From Microbacterium sp. VKM Ac-2870 (GTDB lineage: Bacteria > Actinomycetota > Actinomycetes > Actinomycetales > Microbacteriaceae), in assembly GCF_015350795.1 (NCBI RefSeq), contig NZ_JADKSH010000001.1, forward strand, positions 310,461-374,460: 64,000 nucleotides of DNA, written 5' to 3'. The notes under the pieces were generated by a model that was given only the letters and a program-made list of their open reading frames with translations, ran no database searches and was not told where the DNA came from. Positions 30,384 to 37,864 of this stretch are shown here, one piece after another. The stretch's first letter is position 1. Each line of letters starts with the position of its first letter. Position numbers and translations under genes: made by a program.

Positions 30384-30950
30384 TCACGCCTCGAGATCGT
30401 CGATACCGGGCGTCCAGGCCACGCCGCCGCGGCCCCAGCCGCGCTTGCGGGCGATCTTCTGCACCGTTTTCCAGTCGGCGTCGTCGAGGCGGTCGATGTA
30501 CAGGATGCCGTCGAGATGGTCGAACTCGTGCTGCATGATGCGAGCCCGCCAGCCATCCACCTGGATGTGTACCGGCGCACCGTCAAGGTCGGTTCCGGTC
30601 ACGATCACCTCGTCGGAGCGGCGCAGAGGGAAACGCTCGCCGGGGAAGGACAGGCATCCCTCCGACTCCTCATCGGGGTCGGGCGCACCGGGAACGGTGG
30701 GCCGCATCCAGAGGTCGGGATTGATGATGACGCCCCGCCACGGCGCACCCTCGTCGTCCTGATAGCTGTACGTGTAGATTCGTAGGCCCACGCCCACCTG
30801 TGGAGCGGCGAGCCCGACTCCGGGCGCCGCATCCATCGTCTCGAACATGTCGGCGACGAGCGTGCGGATCTCGTCAGTGATCTCGGCGACGGGTTCGGCG
30901 GGGGAGTGGAGGACAGGGTCCCCCATGATGCGAATCGGAAGAACGGCCAC
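30384..30950 (-). CDS. def: Peptide deformylase
   Basis: A 188-residue metalloenzyme that removes the formyl group from nascent N-termini. All three motifs are present: GVGLAAPQVG (residues 44-53), EGCLSFPGE with the metal ligand Cys99, and QHEFDHLDG with His141, Glu142 and His145. The long C-terminal extension after the HEFDH helix (about 35 residues) is seen in several actinobacterial deformylases. GTG start at 30950; the divergent DMT transporter begins 43 bp away. Confidence 0.95.
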   Translation of the reverse strand: MAVLPIRIMGDPVLHSPAEPVAEITDEIRTLVADMFETMDAAPGVGLAAPQVGVGLRIYTYSYQDDEGAPWRGVIINPDLWMRPTVPGAPDPDEESEGCLSFPGERFPLRRSDEVIVTGTDLDGAPVHIQVDGWRARIMQHEFDHLDGILYIDRLDDADWKTVQKIARKRGWGRGGVAWTPGIDDLEA

Positions 30951-30980
30951 GTCCTGAGCCTATCGAGCGCACCGGCCCGT

Positions 30981-30986
30981 TAGTGT
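30981..30986 (+). promoter_or_regulatory. -10 element of the DMT transporter gene
   Basis: TAGTGT lies exactly 6 nt before the GTG at 30993, another candidate leaderless start. Confidence 0.45.
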
Positions 30987-30992
30987 CGAGGA

Positions 30993-32060
30993 GTGGATGC
31001 CGCGATGACCGGTCTGGGGGACGTCACCGACAAGCTCGTCGGTGTGTTCGCCGACCCCGGCATCCTGATCGGCATCCCGCTCGCGCTGCTCGGCGCGGTA
31101 TTCATGTCGTTCGGTGCGCAGTATCAGCACCGCGGCGTGCAGAAGGTCGAGCGCCTCACCGCCACCGACGGCGGCTCGGGCTTGACCGGCGGCCAGATGT
31201 GGAACCTGTTGCGCCGACCGTCGTGGGTGGCGGGCACCATGATGCTCGGCCTGGCGATCGTCTGCCAGCTCACCGCGCTCTCGTTCGCGCCGCTGATCCT
31301 CGTGCAGCCTCTGGGCGCCGTATCGCTCGTCATCACCACGCTGCTGAACGCGCGCATCAGCGGCCTCAAGCCGACCGGGCGTTCTCTGACCGCCATAGGA
31401 TTGTGCGTCGCGGGCATCCTCGTGTTCGTCACGGTCGCCGCGCTCTACGCCACCGAGACACCGATCACCGACGGCCAGCTGATCACGGTCCTGATCGTTC
31501 TCGGCGTCGTCGCCGTGATCGTCTCCGGGCTGTGGGCCTGGCTGCGCACGCGCATGGGTGCGCTGTTCTACATCGTCGCCGCCGGCGTGATGTACGGCTT
31601 CGTGGCGACTCTCGCGAAGGTCGTGCTCAGCCGCATCCGCACCGGTGACTTCGAGTGGCTGACGATCGTCTGCATCGTCGCTCTGGTCGCCGGAACGGCG
31701 ATCGGCGCGTACTTCGTGCAGACCGCGTACGCGTCCGGCCCTCCGGACCTCGTCATCGCCGGGCTGACGGTGATCGATCCGATCGTGGCGATCGTCATCG
31801 GACTTGCCGTGCTCCGCGAAGCGGAGGGAGCCCCGTGGGGTGCCTACGTGGGCTTCGTCGTGGCGGGCGCACTGGCCGTCACCGGCGTTTTCCAGCTCGC
31901 GCGACACCATCCCCAGGTCATCAGCGACAGCCAGGAGATCCCTATCACCCGCGGTCGCGGTGAGTCACCCTCACCCGGCTCGCAGCGGCTCACGGATGCC
32001 GTCGCGAAGGTCTGGCCCGAGCCGCCGGTGCGCGACAAGGACGACCCACGCCCCCGATAG
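30993..32060 (+). CDS. DMT-family (EamA-like) transporter
   Basis: A 355-residue membrane protein with about nine hydrophobic helices between residues 20 and 300 and a polar, charged C-terminal tail of about 50 residues. The repeated helix pattern (PLILVQPLGAVSLVITTLLNAR in the first half; VIAGLTVIDPIVAIVIGL in the second) is that of drug/metabolite transporters and the related NIPA-like Mg2+ carriers. The substrate is not readable. The start GTG at 30993 is supported by a -10 exactly 6 nt upstream. The stop overlaps the -10 of the next tRNA. Confidence 0.8.
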   Translation: MDAAMTGLGDVTDKLVGVFADPGILIGIPLALLGAVFMSFGAQYQHRGVQKVERLTATDGGSGLTGGQMWNLLRRPSWVAGTMMLGLAIVCQLTALSFAPLILVQPLGAVSLVITTLLNARISGLKPTGRSLTAIGLCVAGILVFVTVAALYATETPITDGQLITVLIVLGVVAVIVSGLWAWLRTRMGALFYIVAAGVMYGFVATLAKVVLSRIRTGDFEWLTIVCIVALVAGTAIGAYFVQTAYASGPPDLVIAGLTVIDPIVAIVIGLAVLREAEGAPWGAYVGFVVAGALAVTGVFQLARHHPQVISDSQEIPITRGRGESPSPGSQRLTDAVAKVWPEPPVRDKDDPRPR

Positions 32061-32074
32061 ACTTCCGGGAGTAG

Positions 32075-32151
32075 GGGGCGGTGGCCAAGCTGGTCAAGGC
32101 AGCGGGCTCATAACCCGACGATCGTGGGTTCAAGTCCCACCCGCCCTACCA
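32075..32151 (+). tRNA. tRNA-Met (CAT), probably elongator
   Basis: A 77-nt cloverleaf with encoded CCA. Acceptor GGGGCGG pairs with CCGCCCT (a G-U at 1-72), the anticodon loop is CTCATAA, and the T arm is GTGGG-TTCAAGT-CCCAC. Position 1 is G, not the unpaired C expected of bacterial initiators, so elongator is preferred, although the anticodon stem has the GGG/CCC triplet typical of initiators. A tRNA-Ile read through modified CAT cannot be fully excluded. A -10 TAGACT is at 32058-32063. Confidence 0.88.
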
Positions 32152-32160
32152 ATGACACGG

Positions 32161-32190
32161 TTGTGATTCCGCGTCGTCATCGGTCATAAT
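32161..32190 (+). promoter_or_regulatory. Promoter of the DUF3145 gene
   Basis: TTGTGA (32161-32166) and CATAAT (32185-32190) are spaced 18 bp, one of the best sigma-70-type promoters in the window. It gives a leader of about 75 nt before the ATG at 32271. Confidence 0.65.
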
Positions 32191-32270
32191 GGGCCCACAA
32201 CCACATAACAGCCACGCATCCGGCACTCAGGTCGTAGGGGAAGACGTACCTGAAGAAACGGAGATTCGCG

Positions 32271-32783
32271 ATGGCGACCACGTCGACCCCACAGGCGCGC
32301 GGAGTGATCTACATCCACTCCGCGCCACGAGCGCTGTGCCCCCACCTCGAGTGGGCTGTCGGACGCGCCCTCGGGCGTGCGGTGAACTTCGAGTGGGCCG
32401 ATCAGCCCGTACTCAACGGAAGTCGCCGCGCGGAGTTCTACTGGGAGGGGCCCGCCGGCACCGGCGCCGCCCTGGCCACAGCGATCCGCGGCTGGGAGCA
32501 CCTGCGTTTCGAGGTGAGCGAGGATCCCAGCCCGCGCTCCGACGGCGGCCGGTGGATGCACACGCCGGATCTCGGCATCCACTTCGCGCAGACGGACACG
32601 GTCGGCAACGTGGTGATCGGCGAGGACCGCATCCGCTATGCCCTCGAGATCGCCGCCGGCGACCCGTACGACCTGCAGCGAGAACTGCAGGTCGCGCTGG
32701 GCTCTGCGTGGGATGACGAGCTGGAGCCCTTCCGGCACGCGAGCGACGACGCGCCGGTCGTCTGGCTGCACAAGGTCGGCTGA
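32271..32783 (+). CDS. DUF3145 family protein
   Basis: A 170-residue soluble protein beginning with a polar TTSTPQ segment and then GVIYIHSAPRALCPHLEWA, the DUF3145 N-terminal signature. The family is confined to actinobacteria and has no known function. In Streptomyces a homologue also lies beside the fab genes, so the link to fatty-acid synthesis is recurrent. Here it is transcribed towards fabF and separated from it by a bidirectional terminator. Confidence 0.85.
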   Translation: MATTSTPQARGVIYIHSAPRALCPHLEWAVGRALGRAVNFEWADQPVLNGSRRAEFYWEGPAGTGAALATAIRGWEHLRFEVSEDPSPRSDGGRWMHTPDLGIHFAQTDTVGNVVIGEDRIRYALEIAAGDPYDLQRELQVALGSAWDDELEPFRHASDDAPVVWLHKVG

Positions 32784-32871
32784 CCCCCCGGACCTCAGAT
32801 GAGCCCAGGCACCTGTACCGGCTTCGGAGGGCTTCCCGGAGACCGAGAACGCGCATCCTCGTCTGACACGA

Positions 32872-32910
32872 AAGACGCCCCCGTCATCCCATCGGATGCG
32901 GGGGCGTCTT
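32872..32910. terminator. Bidirectional terminator between DUF3145 gene and fabF
   Basis: AAGACGCCCCCG (32872-32883) pairs with CGGGGGCGTCTT (32899-32910), a perfect 12 bp stem. The 15-nt loop can form an inner CATCC/GGATG stem. Both ends are T-rich in the outgoing direction (CTT, CTTTC), fitting termination of the two convergent transcripts. Confidence 0.88.
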
Positions 32911-32937
32911 CGCGTGCGAGAGGCGGGTGTCCGCCGA

Positions 32938-34176
32938 TCAGACGGAGGCGAAGGCAACGACGGCGTTGTGCCCGCCGAAGCCGAAGGAGTTGCTGATCGC
33001 GAGCTGCGGCCCGTCGCCCAGCGGCATCGGCTGGCCGGACAGGCGGAAGGGCACGGCCGGGTCCTGCTCGGTGAGGTTGATCGTCGGGGGCGCGACACGG
33101 TCACGGATGGCCAGGACCGTGAAGATCGCTTCGAGCGCGCCGGTACCACCCAGAAGGTGGCCTGTCGACGCCTTGGTCGCCGACACGGGGATCTCGCGGA
33201 TGCGGTCACCGAAGACGCTGTGCAGGGCCACGTACTCGTTCGGGTCGCCGACGGGAGTCGAGGTGGCGTGGGCGTTGATGTGTGTCACGTCGTCGGGCGA
33301 GGCATCGGCCATGGTCAAGGCGAGGCCGACCGCGCGGGCGGCGCCCGTACCCTCGGGGTCGTTCGCGGTGATGTGGTACGAATCGGCGGTGACGCCGCCA
33401 CCGACGACCACCGCGTAGATCTTGGCCCCACGCGCCTTGGCGTGCTCCTCGGTCTCGAGGATGAGCACACCTGCACCCTCGCCCATCACAAAGCCGTCAC
33501 GGTCGATGCTGGCGGGACGGGATGCCGTCTCGGGGGAGTCATTGCGTCGCGACAGCGCCTGCATCGAGGAGAACGACGCAATCGTCACCGGGTGGATGAC
33601 CGACTCGGTTCCACCGGCGATCACGACATCGGCGAGACCGTCGCGGAGGTGCTCGATCGCGTTGACGATCGACTCCGTGCTCGAAGCACAGGCGCTCGCG
33701 ACGGTGCGGGCGTAGGCGCGTGCACCGAAGTGTAGGGAGAGGTTACCTGCGGCGGCGTTGGGCATGAGCATCGGGACCGTCATCGGCAGAACTCGACGCG
33801 GTCCCTTCTCACGCAGCGTGTCCCAGGCGTCGAGCAGCGTCCACAGTCCACCGATGCCGGTAGCGAAGTCGACACCAAGGCGTTCCGGGTCGACCTCCGG
33901 GCTGCCGGCATCCGCCCAAGCCTCCATAGCCGCCACGAGCGCGAACTGCGACGACGGGTCGAGGCGCTTCGCGATGGGACGCTCCAGCACGGTGTCGGGG
34001 CGGACGGCGGCTTGCGCGGCGAACGTCACAGGCAGGTTGTACTGCTCGACCCAGTCGTACTCGAGTGTGCGGGTGCCGGAGGCGCCACCCAGCAGCGCTG
34101 ACCAGCTCTCCGGCGCGGTGCCACCGATGGGGCTGGACGCGCCGATGCCGGTGACGACGATTCGGGGAATGCTCAT
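32938..34176 (-). CDS. fabF: 3-oxoacyl-[ACP] synthase II (KAS II)
   Basis: A 412-residue condensing enzyme of fatty-acid elongation. The catalytic triad is Cys163 in SACASSTES, His303 in NAHATSTPVGD and His340 in KASTGHLLGG. ATG at 34176 has GAGGAG upstream. It is the last gene of fabD-fabH-acpP-fabF. A long hairpin separates it from acpP, which may set its expression below that of ACP. Confidence 0.95.
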   Translation of the reverse strand: MSIPRIVVTGIGASSPIGGTAPESWSALLGGASGTRTLEYDWVEQYNLPVTFAAQAAVRPDTVLERPIAKRLDPSSQFALVAAMEAWADAGSPEVDPERLGVDFATGIGGLWTLLDAWDTLREKGPRRVLPMTVPMLMPNAAAGNLSLHFGARAYARTVASACASSTESIVNAIEHLRDGLADVVIAGGTESVIHPVTIASFSSMQALSRRNDSPETASRPASIDRDGFVMGEGAGVLILETEEHAKARGAKIYAVVVGGGVTADSYHITANDPEGTGAARAVGLALTMADASPDDVTHINAHATSTPVGDPNEYVALHSVFGDRIREIPVSATKASTGHLLGGTGALEAIFTVLAIRDRVAPPTINLTEQDPAVPFRLSGQPMPLGDGPQLAISNSFGFGGHNAVVAFASV

Positions 34177-34191
34177 GGTCTCCTCGGATGC

Positions 34192-34219
34192 TCCGGTGGG
34201 GGCGCAGACGCCCCCACCG
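34192..34219 (-). promoter_or_regulatory. Perfect 12-bp hairpin between acpP and fabF
   Basis: CCGGTGGGGGCG and CGCCCCCACCGG pair over 12 bp with a 4-nt loop. It lies 24 bp after acpP and 15 bp before the fabF ATG. No U-run follows, so partial termination or 3'-end protection of the acpP message is more likely than a full stop. Confidence 0.65.
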
Positions 34220-34243
34220 GGGTGCAGGTGGCGAGGCCTGAGG

Positions 34244-34492
34244 TCAGGCCTGGTGGGTGGTGATGAAGGTGACGGCGTCGCCGACGGTCTTCAGGTTCTT
34301 GACCTCTTCGTCAGGGATCGTGACGCCGAACTTCTCCTCGGCGTTGACGACGATCGTCATCATCGAGATCGAGTCGATGTCGAGGTCGTCGGTGAACGAC
34401 TTCTCCAGCGCGACCTCGTCCGCCGAGATGCCGGTCTCGTCCGTGATGAGCTCGGCAAGCCCTGCGAGGACCTCGTCGTTGCTGAATGCCAT
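34244..34492 (-). CDS. acpP: Acyl carrier protein
   Basis: An 82-residue acidic four-helix protein that carries growing acyl chains. Ser41 in DLDIDSISMM is the 4'-phosphopantetheine site. Ile follows the Ser in place of the common Leu. AAGGAG precedes ATG at 34492. It has its own -10-like TAGACT (34543-34548) in the fabH-acpP gap and a hairpin on its 3' side, both expected for the most abundant product of the cluster. Confidence 0.95.
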   Translation of the reverse strand: MAFSNDEVLAGLAELITDETGISADEVALEKSFTDDLDIDSISMMTIVVNAEEKFGVTIPDEEVKNLKTVGDAVTFITTHQA

Positions 34493-34542
34493 GGGATTCT
34501 CCTTGTTTATCGGGGTTTCACGGCCCTGGAGGGCCGACGTTC

Positions 34543-34548
34543 AGTCTA
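34543..34548 (-). promoter_or_regulatory. Internal acpP promoter (-10)
   Basis: TAGACT on the minus strand in the 92 bp gap between fabH and acpP. A small CGGCCC/GGGCCG hairpin (34521-34536) follows in the 5' leader before the AAGGAG site. Confidence 0.45.
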
Positions 34549-34584
34549 GGTGCGACCGCTGGCGCGGCCAGGTATCTCAGGCCG

Positions 34585-35601
34585 TCAGGGAAGAACGACG
34601 ACCTGCGCGCCGAACACGAGGCCCGCGCCGAAGCCGATCTGAAGGGCCAGCCCGCCCGATACCTCGGGGTGCTCGGCGAGCAGTCGGTGCGTGGCGAGCG
34701 GGATCGAAGCCGCGGAGGTGTTGCCGGTCGTCTCGATATCGCGGCCGATGACCACCGATTCGGGAAGGCCCAACTGCTTGGCGAACTCGTCGATGATGCG
34801 CATGTTGGCCTGGTGCGGGACGAAGGCGGCGAGATCCGACGCCTGAATGCCGGCCTCTTCGAGAGCCTGCCGGGCGACCTTCACCATCTCCCACACCGCC
34901 CACCGGAACACGGTCGGCCCTTCCTGACGAAGCGTGGGCCACGGGGCCTTGCCGTCGCGGAACTCGACCAGCGTGTGGTTCATGCCGACGGCGTCGGCCT
35001 TCGAGCCGTCCGAGCCCCACACGGTGGGCCCGATGCCGGGGAAGTCGCTCGGACCGACGACGACCGCGCCGGCGCCGTCGCCCAGAAGGAAGGAGATCGA
35101 CCGATCGGTGGGATCGACGATGTCGCTGAGCTTCTCCGCACCCACGACCACCGCGTAGTGCGCGGAGCCCGCCCGGATGAGCGCGTCCGCCTGAGCGACG
35201 CCATAGGCGAAGCCTGCGCACGCGGCGTTGACGTCATAGGCGGCCGCAGGGTTGGCGCCGATGCGATCGGCGACGATCGCCGAGACCGACGGGGTCTGCT
35301 TGGGATTGGAGACCGTCGCGACGATGACGGCGTCGATGAGTGCCGGGTCGACGCCGGACGTCGCGACAGCCTCCGCCGCGGCATCGGCGGCGAGGTCGAT
35401 CGCGGTGGTCCCGGCATCCGCGCGCACACGCGTGACGATGCCGGTGCGCTGGCGGATCCACTCATCGCTCGAGTCGATCGGGCCGACCAGATCGTCGTTG
35501 GGCACGGCGTTCTCGCCGCGCGCCGCGCCGTAGGCGTAGATGCGGGTGTGGGCGGGTCCCGTCGCCTGGACGAGGGTGGGCCGGGTGGGCGCGTGGGTCA
35601 C
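34585..35601 (-). CDS. fabH: 3-oxoacyl-[ACP] synthase III
   Basis: A 338-residue initiating condensing enzyme that joins acyl-CoA and malonyl-ACP. Cys128 is in NAACAGFAYG, His in FVPHQANMRI, and Asn in TTGNTSAASIP. Actinobacterial FabH uses branched starters for iso/anteiso fatty acids. GTG at 35601 has AGGAGG 6 nt upstream. The open frame continues into fabD but is not coding there. The start overlaps the fabD stop by 4 bp. Confidence 0.95.
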   Translation of the reverse strand: MTHAPTRPTLVQATGPAHTRIYAYGAARGENAVPNDDLVGPIDSSDEWIRQRTGIVTRVRADAGTTAIDLAADAAAEAVATSGVDPALIDAVIVATVSNPKQTPSVSAIVADRIGANPAAAYDVNAACAGFAYGVAQADALIRAGSAHYAVVVGAEKLSDIVDPTDRSISFLLGDGAGAVVVGPSDFPGIGPTVWGSDGSKADAVGMNHTLVEFRDGKAPWPTLRQEGPTVFRWAVWEMVKVARQALEEAGIQASDLAAFVPHQANMRIIDEFAKQLGLPESVVIGRDIETTGNTSAASIPLATHRLLAEHPEVSGGLALQIGFGAGLVFGAQVVVLP

Positions 35602-36518
35602 GCGTCGCCTCCTGTCAGCAAGGCGGCCGCGGCCGCGAGATCGTCGGGTGTCTTCACGGCCACGGTCGGCACCCCGCGCAGGGCGCGCTTGGCGAGCCCC
35701 GTCAGGGTTCCGGCGGGTGCGAGCTCGATGATGCCGGTGACGCCCGCATCGGCGAACGACTCCATGCAGAGGTCCCACCGCACCGGCGAGGACACCTGGT
35801 CGACGAGCAGATCGAGCGCGACCCGACCATCGGTCACGCGCGAGCCGTCACGGTTCGTCCACAGGGCAACGGTCGGGGCGGATGCCGAGACGTCCGCAGC
35901 CGCCGCGCGGAGCGCATCGACGGCAGGCGCCATGTAGGAGGTGTGGAAGGCTCCGGCCACCTGCAGGGGAATGACGCGGCTGCCCGCGACGGGGTGCGCG
36001 CTCAGTTCGCTCAGCGCGTCGAGCGCACCGGCGGCGACGATCTGCCCGGCACCGTTGTGGTTGGCGGGAGTGAGAGCCAGCTCATCCAGCAGCGCGAGAA
36101 CCGCGTCGCGGTCGCCGCCGAGCACGGCACTCATACCGGTCTGCTGGAGTGCGGCGGCCTGGGCCATCGCACGGCCGCGGAGACCGACGAGGCGCATTCC
36201 GATCTCGGCCGGGATCACCTCTGCGGCGACGAGCGCGGCGATCTCGCCGACGGAGTGGCCCGCGACGCCATCCGGTGCATCACCGGCAGCAGCGCGCAGC
36301 GCACCGTAGGAGAGGAGGCTTGCCGCAACGATGAGCGGCTGAGCGATATCGGTGTCGCGGATGCGATCCGCATCCCATCGGGTGCCCGCGGCGACGAGGT
36401 CGACCTCGGCGTCGGACGCGTAGGCGTCCAACAGGTCACGAGCGCCGTCGAGTTCGAGCCAGGGCTCGAGAAAGCCCGGGGTCTGCGAACCCTGTCCAGG
36501 GAAGACGGTGATGATCAC
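35598..36518 (-). CDS. fabD: Malonyl-CoA:ACP transacylase
   Basis: A 306-residue acyltransferase loading malonate onto ACP. GQGSQ is at residues 9-13, the nucleophile Ser89 is in GHSVGE and the following arginine block is MRLVGLRGRAM. The GTG start at 36518 gives VIITVFPGQG, the usual family opening. First gene of the fabD-fabH-acpP-fabF run. The 114 bp before it carry an array of GCTTTGT half-sites that probably form an operator. Confidence 0.94.
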   Translation of the reverse strand: MIITVFPGQGSQTPGFLEPWLELDGARDLLDAYASDAEVDLVAAGTRWDADRIRDTDIAQPLIVAASLLSYGALRAAAGDAPDGVAGHSVGEIAALVAAEVIPAEIGMRLVGLRGRAMAQAAALQQTGMSAVLGGDRDAVLALLDELALTPANHNGAGQIVAAGALDALSELSAHPVAGSRVIPLQVAGAFHTSYMAPAVDALRAAAADVSASAPTVALWTNRDGSRVTDGRVALDLLVDQVSSPVRWDLCMESFADAGVTGIIELAPAGTLTGLAKRALRGVPTVAVKTPDDLAAAAALLTGGDA

Positions 36519-36567
36519 TTGCCTATCCTTCCAAGTAATGGGCCGCCGTGGTGGCGGGCACGTCACA

Positions 36568-36603
36568 ACAAAAGCCGAAAGCTTTGTGTCGAGGCGACAA
36601 AGC
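36568..36603 (-). promoter_or_regulatory. Candidate operator upstream of fabD
   Basis: A perfect palindrome GCTTTGT-N9-ACAAAGC (36581-36603) is joined by a third, overlapping half-site ACAAAaGC (36568-36575) facing the same central GCTTTGT. It lies 50-85 bp upstream of fabD and just after the regulator gene. The same 7-9-7 palindrome, with one mismatch, stands before aceE. The PucR-type regulator encoded next door is the obvious candidate ligand. Confidence 0.6.
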
Positions 36604-36632
36604 CGAGCGAGTGGGCGCCGGCGGGTGGGCTC

Positions 36633-37856
36633 CTACTCGGACCGAACGGCCCGACGGGCCGCGCTTCCGCGCCGGCGTGTCGCCTCCGTGCCGATCGACC
36701 CGATGATCAGCGCGGTCTGCAGGATGAGGGCCTCACGAGGTCCGGTGGCGTCCCACCCGATCACGTCGGAGACGCGCTTCAACCGATAGCGGACGGTGTT
36801 GGGATGCACGAAGAGCTCGCGCGCTGTGGCTTCGAGGGAGCGCCCGTTGTCGAGATAGCTCCACAGCGTCGCCACGAGGTCGGCAGAATGCGCCTGCAGC
36901 GGGCGATAGATCCGCTCGACGAGCGTCGCCTTCGCCATGGCGTCACCAGCGAGCGCGCGCTCGGGCAACAGGTCGTCGGCCTCGACGGGGCGCGGGGCGT
37001 TCCGCCACGCGCCGGCGACCGCGAAGCCGGCAAGCGCGGCACGGGCGCTGAGCCCGGCATCCACAAGAGCGGGAACGGTGGGCCCGAGCACGAGGTGGCC
37101 CGCACCGAACCCGGGCTCGAGACGGCGAGCGATCTCCGGGAAGGGGAGCTCTTCGGCGACCGGCTCACGTCCCGGCAGCACAGCGCGACCGATCACCAGC
37201 ACCAGGCGCGACCCCTGAACGCCGATCAGCACGTCGACGCCGAGCTTGCGGGCCAGGCGACGCAGATGGTCGACGTCGAGCTGTGGGGGAGTCGTGCCGA
37301 CCAACACCGCGACTTCGCCGTGTCCGTGCCAGCCGAGGGCGGCGATGCGGCTCGGAAGCTCCTCGTCGGCTTCTCCGGTGAGGATCGAATCGACGACCAG
37401 CGCTTCCAGACGCGCATCCCACAGGCCACGCGCCTCGGCCGCCCGCGCGTACACATCGGCGGAGGCGAACGCGACTTCTCGGGAGAACAGCAGGATGCTC
37501 TCGCGGAGGTCCTCCGCGCGGCCGGCCACACGTTCCTCGGTAACGGCGACCGTGACCCGGATGAGCTGCAACGTCTGCGTCAAGCTGACACTGCGCAGCA
37601 GCTCACGGGGCGCGGCGGCGAAGATGTCCGCCGCGATCCACGGCGTCGCGCCCGGATCTTCGTACCACTGGATGAACGAAGCGATGCCCGCCTGCGCCAC
37701 GAGGCCTACCGCCGAGCGGCGTGCCGGCGGCATGTCGGCGTACCACGACAGCGACTCTTCGAGACGCTGGATGGTCGCCGTGGCCAGATCCCCGGAGATC
37801 CGGCGGAGCCACGCGAGTGTCTCCGCCTTCTCCTGAGGCGTGGGGCGGGCGGGCAT
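36633..37856 (-). CDS. fasR: PucR/CdaR-type transcriptional regulator of fatty acid synthesis (FasR-like)
   Basis: A 407-residue regulator. A long N-terminal sensory part and a GGDEF-like middle precede the C-terminal PucR helix-turn-helix (ARELFVHPNTVRYRLKRVSDVIG, about 350-375). In Streptomyces coelicolor a homologue next to fabD (FasR) activates the fabD-H-acpP-F operon. Position and domain type argue for the same role here; the symbol rests on synteny. ATG at 37856 lies 8 bp after the aceE stop, so it may be read through from aceE. Confidence 0.82.
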   Translation of the reverse strand: MPARPTPQEKAETLAWLRRISGDLATATIQRLEESLSWYADMPPARRSAVGLVAQAGIASFIQWYEDPGATPWIAADIFAAAPRELLRSVSLTQTLQLIRVTVAVTEERVAGRAEDLRESILLFSREVAFASADVYARAAEARGLWDARLEALVVDSILTGEADEELPSRIAALGWHGHGEVAVLVGTTPPQLDVDHLRRLARKLGVDVLIGVQGSRLVLVIGRAVLPGREPVAEELPFPEIARRLEPGFGAGHLVLGPTVPALVDAGLSARAALAGFAVAGAWRNAPRPVEADDLLPERALAGDAMAKATLVERIYRPLQAHSADLVATLWSYLDNGRSLEATARELFVHPNTVRYRLKRVSDVIGWDATGPREALILQTALIIGSIGTEATRRRGSAARRAVRSE

Positions 37857-37864
37857 CGAACCGG

